Translations under genes and position numbers: made by a program
Source: CAZIFG01 sp964539135
Lineage (GTDB): Bacteria > Margulisbacteria > Marinamargulisbacteria > GCA-2716485 > CAZIFG01
Direction of reading: 5' to 3'
Assembly: GCA_964539135.1 (NCBI GenBank)
Contig: CAZIFG010000007.1
Span: forward strand, 7,663 to 71,662
Length of the DNA stretch: 64,000 nucleotides
Notes under the pieces: generated by a model
What the model was told of the DNA's origin: nothing
The model's input: only the letters and a program-made list of their open reading frames with translations
Database searches by the model: none
Part shown: positions 60,676 to 64,000 of the stretch, piece after piece
Layout of the letters: every line of letters begins with the position of its first letter
Numbering within the stretch: the stretch's first letter is position 1

Positions 60676-61071
60676 ATGACGGAACACGCAACGCGCAATC
60701 CTGTTGGATGGTTTGAAATTTATGTAGAGGACATGCCTCGAGCAAAAGCCTTCTACGAAGCCGTTCTAGGTAGAAAATTACAGCAACTATGGGCCGATCA
60801 AAAAATGAATGGCTTTGAGATGTGGGCATTCGAAGGCATCATGAACGGCGCAGGTGCATCTGGTGCTTTGGTTAAAATGCATGGCGTCGCTTCTGGTCAT
60901 AACAGCGTTTTGATCTATTTCAGCTGCGAAGATTGCGCTGTAGAAGCCTCACGCGTTGAAGAAAATGGCGGAAAAATTGAAAAACCGAAATTCGCCATCG
61001 GAGAATATGGGTTTATCTCCCTTGTCTATGACACCGAAGGCAATATGATTGGCTTGCATTCTTTAAAATAG
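60676..61071 (+). CDS. VOC/glyoxalase-superfamily protein
   Basis: 131 residues with two beta-alpha-beta-beta-beta halves: NPVGWFEIYVEDMPRAKAFY at the start and ISLVYDTEGNMIGLHS near the end. A metal site cannot be assigned with confidence. AAGGAG precedes the ATG. This superfamily includes glyoxalase I, dioxygenases and antibiotic-resistance proteins, and the substrate is unknown. It stands alone between the methyltransferase and the accessory end. Confidence 0.85.
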   Translation: MTEHATRNPVGWFEIYVEDMPRAKAFYEAVLGRKLQQLWADQKMNGFEMWAFEGIMNGAGASGALVKMHGVASGHNSVLIYFSCEDCAVEASRVEENGGKIEKPKFAIGEYGFISLVYDTEGNMIGLHSLK

Positions 61072-61183
61072 TCAGCTGTCTATAGGGTTCCCGGGTGCCT
61101 CGGGAGATGGAGAGGGGGATAAACTTTTACCCCCCCCCTTTCGAAGATTCATTCCTATTTTATTGGAACCCCACATGCTTCAT

Positions 61184-61816
61184 TTACCCCAAATTATTCC
61201 ATCTATTTTTATCTGGCTTTGATACCTGTGTGTCTATTCCGTTTATCAGCGTAACATTATATCCAGGGTATTCTCTATTTTTGATACCCCTAACAAATGA
61301 CTCCCTATCCATCAAACTTCTTGTCTGAGTATCCATAAAAAATTCATTTCTTCCTCTTTTACTTTTACCAACTACAAGCACAGGGCGTTTTATATTGAAT
61401 TGAATTTTTTGTGCTTTTTTGTATTTTCGAGAATCATTTGGCGTAATAATTAATTCCCCATTTTGTAACGCTTTTTTTAACAACTCGCACAGCTCTTCTT
61501 TGCTTTTAGATTGCTTACCTTTTTTTCGCCCAACTCCATTGTTCCATAAATCCATATTTTTTTGATCCTCAGGATTTTGCCCTAGCAGCTCTACAATTTG
61601 GCCGAGCTTATCCGCCATACTTTCAGAAAAAATCTGAGTCATACAGCCGCTAAGATAAACATGCCTAAAAGCATCCACATCATTGTCTTTCATATGGCCA
61701 TGTGACTCATCAAATTCCCCCGAACTCTACCTAGGTAATTCTCGAATATTTTGATCAAAATAGAGATAAGCCTCTCTCTGATATTCTCCAAGCAAAATAT
61801 CAATTGGCTTTTTCAT
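61184..61816 (-). pseudogene. Toxin-like (DUF6973-type) gene interrupted by an in-frame TAG
   Basis: Starting at ATG 61816 the frame reads 29 codons (MKKPIDILLGEYQREAYLYF and on), meets TAG at 61729-61727, and continues in the same frame for the rest. The first ATG after the TAG is at 61693, giving a 169-residue remainder. VDAFRHVYLSGCMTQIFSES and DLWNNGVGRK resemble the DUF6973 domain of polymorphic toxins. A Lys/Arg-rich C-terminal part follows. The upstream piece overlaps the neighbouring membrane protein gene by 17 bp. Either a decayed gene, readthrough, or internal restart. Confidence 0.5.
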
Positions 61817-62180
61817 TACAAACGTCTCCTTTATTCAAAAGTTGTAAAAAAGATAAACCAGTCAACACACATCCCCACCCGATACTAAGCCAATCTATTC
61901 CAAATTGAATCTGGATTAAGCCCATACTGATCATTATAGACGGAATTAATAAACAACCAATGAAAAAGGTTATGCGTTTTCTTAGCCTTAGCGTCGCAAG
62001 AATAAATGGGGCTGTAGCAACTATACCGAAAGCTATGCTGGTTCCTACAGTCCGCACAGTAATGCCTCGTTCAGGTCTCATCACATCTAAAATGATCGTT
62101 GCGATTAAATATATTGATGCAACAGCATACACTCTTAAGGTCCATTTTAATATCTTGAAAAACGGATTATTTAATATCAC
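61800..62180 (-). CDS. Four-helix membrane protein, unknown
   Basis: 126 residues with helices at about 10-30, 43-62, 69-88 and 92-113 and a short polar tail. It overlaps the 5' part of the interrupted toxin-like gene by 17 bp, which suggests translation coupling; an immunity role is possible from this position. No recognised motif. Lies between two damaged genes in the accessory end of the window. Confidence 0.5.
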   Translation of the reverse strand: MILNNPFFKILKWTLRVYAVASIYLIATIILDVMRPERGITVRTVGTSIAFGIVATAPFILATLRLRKRITFFIGCLLIPSIMISMGLIQIQFGIDWLSIGWGCVLTGLSFLQLLNKGDVCNEKAN

Positions 62181-62200
62181 GGTTCAACATCTCCAGATGT

Positions 62201-63273
62201 TTATTTTTTTGCCTCATCATGGCTTTCACCCGCTTTAGCGATCCTGCTTTCAATGGCATTGAGCTGCTTATCAAAATCCGATTCAAACAGACGATCTTGG
62301 ATAATCCGATATTTTTCAAATTCGCTTTCGGCATGATCTTTCGCAATTTCGGCTGTCACTTTTCCCGCATCTTGCAAAATTTCTCTATCTGTAGCGGCAA
62401 TAAATCTGTTTAAGCGAGTTTCCCAATCTTGCATTGTCATGGGGATTTTTCTGAGCGCCATGTCTTCGGCTACATCCAAATACGCTGAAACAATACGTTG
62501 CATTTGGGCTAGCTCATGATCGGAGAGATAATTTTTGGCAATAGAAACATCGTATTTATGGATTTTTCCTTCTGGCGCCCCCTCCCAATTGGTTAGCCCC
62601 ATATTGTCTTTTTTGTGGTTCGCACGCTCTACAATAACCTCTGCTGCAGTATATCCATGTATGGCAAGTGAATTTTGTTTTGAACTGCCGAAAAAAAGCG
62701 TTTTGTTGCAGTTGCAGACGCATCATAATCTAGCGAGGTTGCATAAATATCTGTTATTTTTTGATAGAACTTTCGCTCTGAAAGCCGTATCTCTCTGATT
62801 TTTTCAAGTTGGCGCTCAAAGTATTCATCGCTCAGAATACTTCTTCCTTGTTTGAGTCGCTCGACATCCATCGCCCAACCTTGAATCGTGTAATCTTTTA
62901 CGATTTGATTCGCCCATTTTCGAAACTGCACGGCACGTTCGTTTTCAATTTTAAACCCTACAGAAATAATAGCTTGGAGATTATAGTGTTCAACGCTACG
63001 TTGCACTTGTCTAAGGCCCTCCGTTTGAACTATTAAGTATTTCTTAATAGTTGCGGCTTGCTCTAGCTCATTGTCCCCAAATATCCGCTTTAAATGCTGA
63101 TTAATAGCCGAAACTGACACATCATAAAGCGTGGCCATCATTTTTTGCGTTAACCAGATATTTTCATCTTCGTAGCGAACCTCCACACGGGTGTCGGAAC
63201 TCCCTCCAGATGCCACAAAGGCCAAGTATTCAGCTGCTGATGATCGGACTAAATCGGTCTTTTTTTTAATCAT
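62201..63273 (-). pseudogene. rhuM: RhuM-family gene broken by a single-base frameshift
   Basis: Two minus-strand frames, 62629-63273 (VRYEDENIWLTQKMMATLYD, HYNLQAIISVGFKI) and 62201-62602 (NMGLTNWEGAPEGKI, DVSIAKNYLSDHEL), together give a complete RhuM protein. Near 62667, AAAATTCACTTGCC has lost one base, judged against the sense continuation AIHGYTAAEVIVER that sits in the other frame just beyond. RhuM proteins are virulence-associated or mobile-element-borne. Both halves are otherwise well preserved, so the lesion is recent or a sequencing error. Confidence 0.8.
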
Positions 63274-63493
63274 AAATGACGCCTCTTCGTACGTTTTTTA
63301 ATGTCCCAATTACCGTTCTTTATTACTGCTAGAATTTTGACTCATTATGAATCACTTTGTGTTTTTCGTAAACTAAATATATTACGATTCTTTGAATTCT
63401 ATAGATACTTTTTTGTAAGGTAAAATGTGTATTTCTGGCACACTCGAGAGGCGGGTAGCCTGGCACCTTTAGATAGTGATAGAATATGTCGAT

Positions 63494-63952
63494 ATGTCTG
63501 ACTTAAAACCCCATGAAAAAATAACATTAGAAAAAATTTTTGAGTCTGCCAATGCTGGGTATGTATTAACTTTTTCGAATTCTTCCTTCTCCTATTTTTT
63601 TGAAGAACACAAGATTGATATCTATAACGAAAAATATAATATTAAAGGGAACTCGAAAATGAATCGCCTTCGCGCATTCTGGGATATAGAACCAAATTTA
63701 AAAGTCAGAGAAGTGTTAGATTCTCTATTAAAATGTGCCGAGGCGATAAAACCTATAGATCCATACTCAAAAGAACAGGCCTTATTAATTATTAATAGAC
63801 TCAACGATTCACGCACAACAACGGATACAAAATCTGATGAAGCGTCTTTTTTAAGCAATAAATTCGAAACTTTAGACTTAGATCAACTTAAGCTTGATCC
63901 TTTACTTACCCTCGTAATCCGTCAAAGAATCGACGAAATACAAAAATTGTAA
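63494..63952 (+). CDS. AbiJ-N-terminal-like domain protein (tentative)
   Basis: 152 residues from the ATG at 63494; a GTG at 63476 is an alternative. KITLEKIFESANAGYVLTFS, IDIYNEKYNIKGNSKMNRLR and AFWDIEPN resemble an N-terminal domain shared by AbiJ-like abortive-infection and related defence proteins. Here it stands alone with an acidic tail and a normal stop, so either a small relative or a truncated gene. Recognition is from memory. The 220 bp upstream hold no gene. Confidence 0.4.
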   Translation: MSDLKPHEKITLEKIFESANAGYVLTFSNSSFSYFFEEHKIDIYNEKYNIKGNSKMNRLRAFWDIEPNLKVREVLDSLLKCAEAIKPIDPYSKEQALLIINRLNDSRTTTDTKSDEASFLSNKFETLDLDQLKLDPLLTLVIRQRIDEIQKL

Positions 63953-64000
63953 TGCCCCCAGTTAAGGCAAGAAAAAAGTAGCGAGAAAATTAGGTTAAAA

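Overview
This window comes from a Gram-negative (diderm) bacterium with a compact genome. It has an outer-membrane beta-barrel protein with a C-terminal Phe, several lipoproteins plus Lgt, a lipid-A-disaccharide-synthase-related protein of the kind known from Cyanobacteria, a GatCAB amidotransferase and FliH/FliI/FliJ. Genes are packed in operons with many ATGA stop/start overlaps. No rRNA is present, so the phylum cannot be fixed; a lineage near Cyanobacteria/Margulisbacteria is a weak guess. The clusters rpmH-rnpA-yidD-yidC-jag-mnmE and mnmG-rsmG / parA-parB with perfect parS sites place the window near the replication origin. dnaA is not here and no DnaA-box cluster was seen.

Layout. 1-6621 (minus): a Bat (aerotolerance-type) operon, moxR-DUF58-membrane protein-batA-batB-batC-batD. 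6720-12970: folA, an unknown lipoprotein, a large helical protein, the LpxB-related protein, tRNA-Leu(UAG), hisZ-hisG and yqeG. 14296-17207: an accessory patch with a HopA1-like protein, a DcpS-like HIT protein and a degenerate Fic protein, which together suggest contact with eukaryotes. 17204-24744 (minus): gatCAB, hisE and dnaE. 24999-30058: sppA, ispF, a SpoU methyltransferase and a FlgG-like secreted protein with two unknown companions. 30067-34856 (minus): the rpmH/mnmE cluster, aroC and bolA. 34906-43207: a fused PgsA-PssA phospholipid synthase, metG, tyrS, PBP1A, trxB and lgt. 43273-46043: fliH-fliI-fliJ. 47630-53960: the outer-membrane protein, an SDR gene, mnmG, rsmG and parAB. 53961-54614: a parS-bearing gap. 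55250-60470: a KaiC-like/response-regulator/PP2C signalling group and a PhcB-like methyltransferase. 60676-64000: an accessory end with two disrupted genes.

The most striking feature is a dispersed family of palindromic elements (136, 142 or 145 bp) with 16-bp terminal inverted repeats. Three copies have exact 5-bp target duplications. Four full copies are intergenic and one lies in frame inside the SDR gene, adding about 47 residues. A 21-nt piece of the terminus codes part of the signal peptide of a Bat-operon protein. One copy has split what was an ATGA stop/start overlap between ispF and the next gene while leaving both codons intact. Most copies can be read through in one frame, and element plus duplication is a multiple of three. 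This resembles the protein-embedded palindromic elements of Rickettsia, but I do not recognise the sequence. A second theme is probable leaderless transcription: several plus-strand units have a -10 box 6-12 nt before the ATG.
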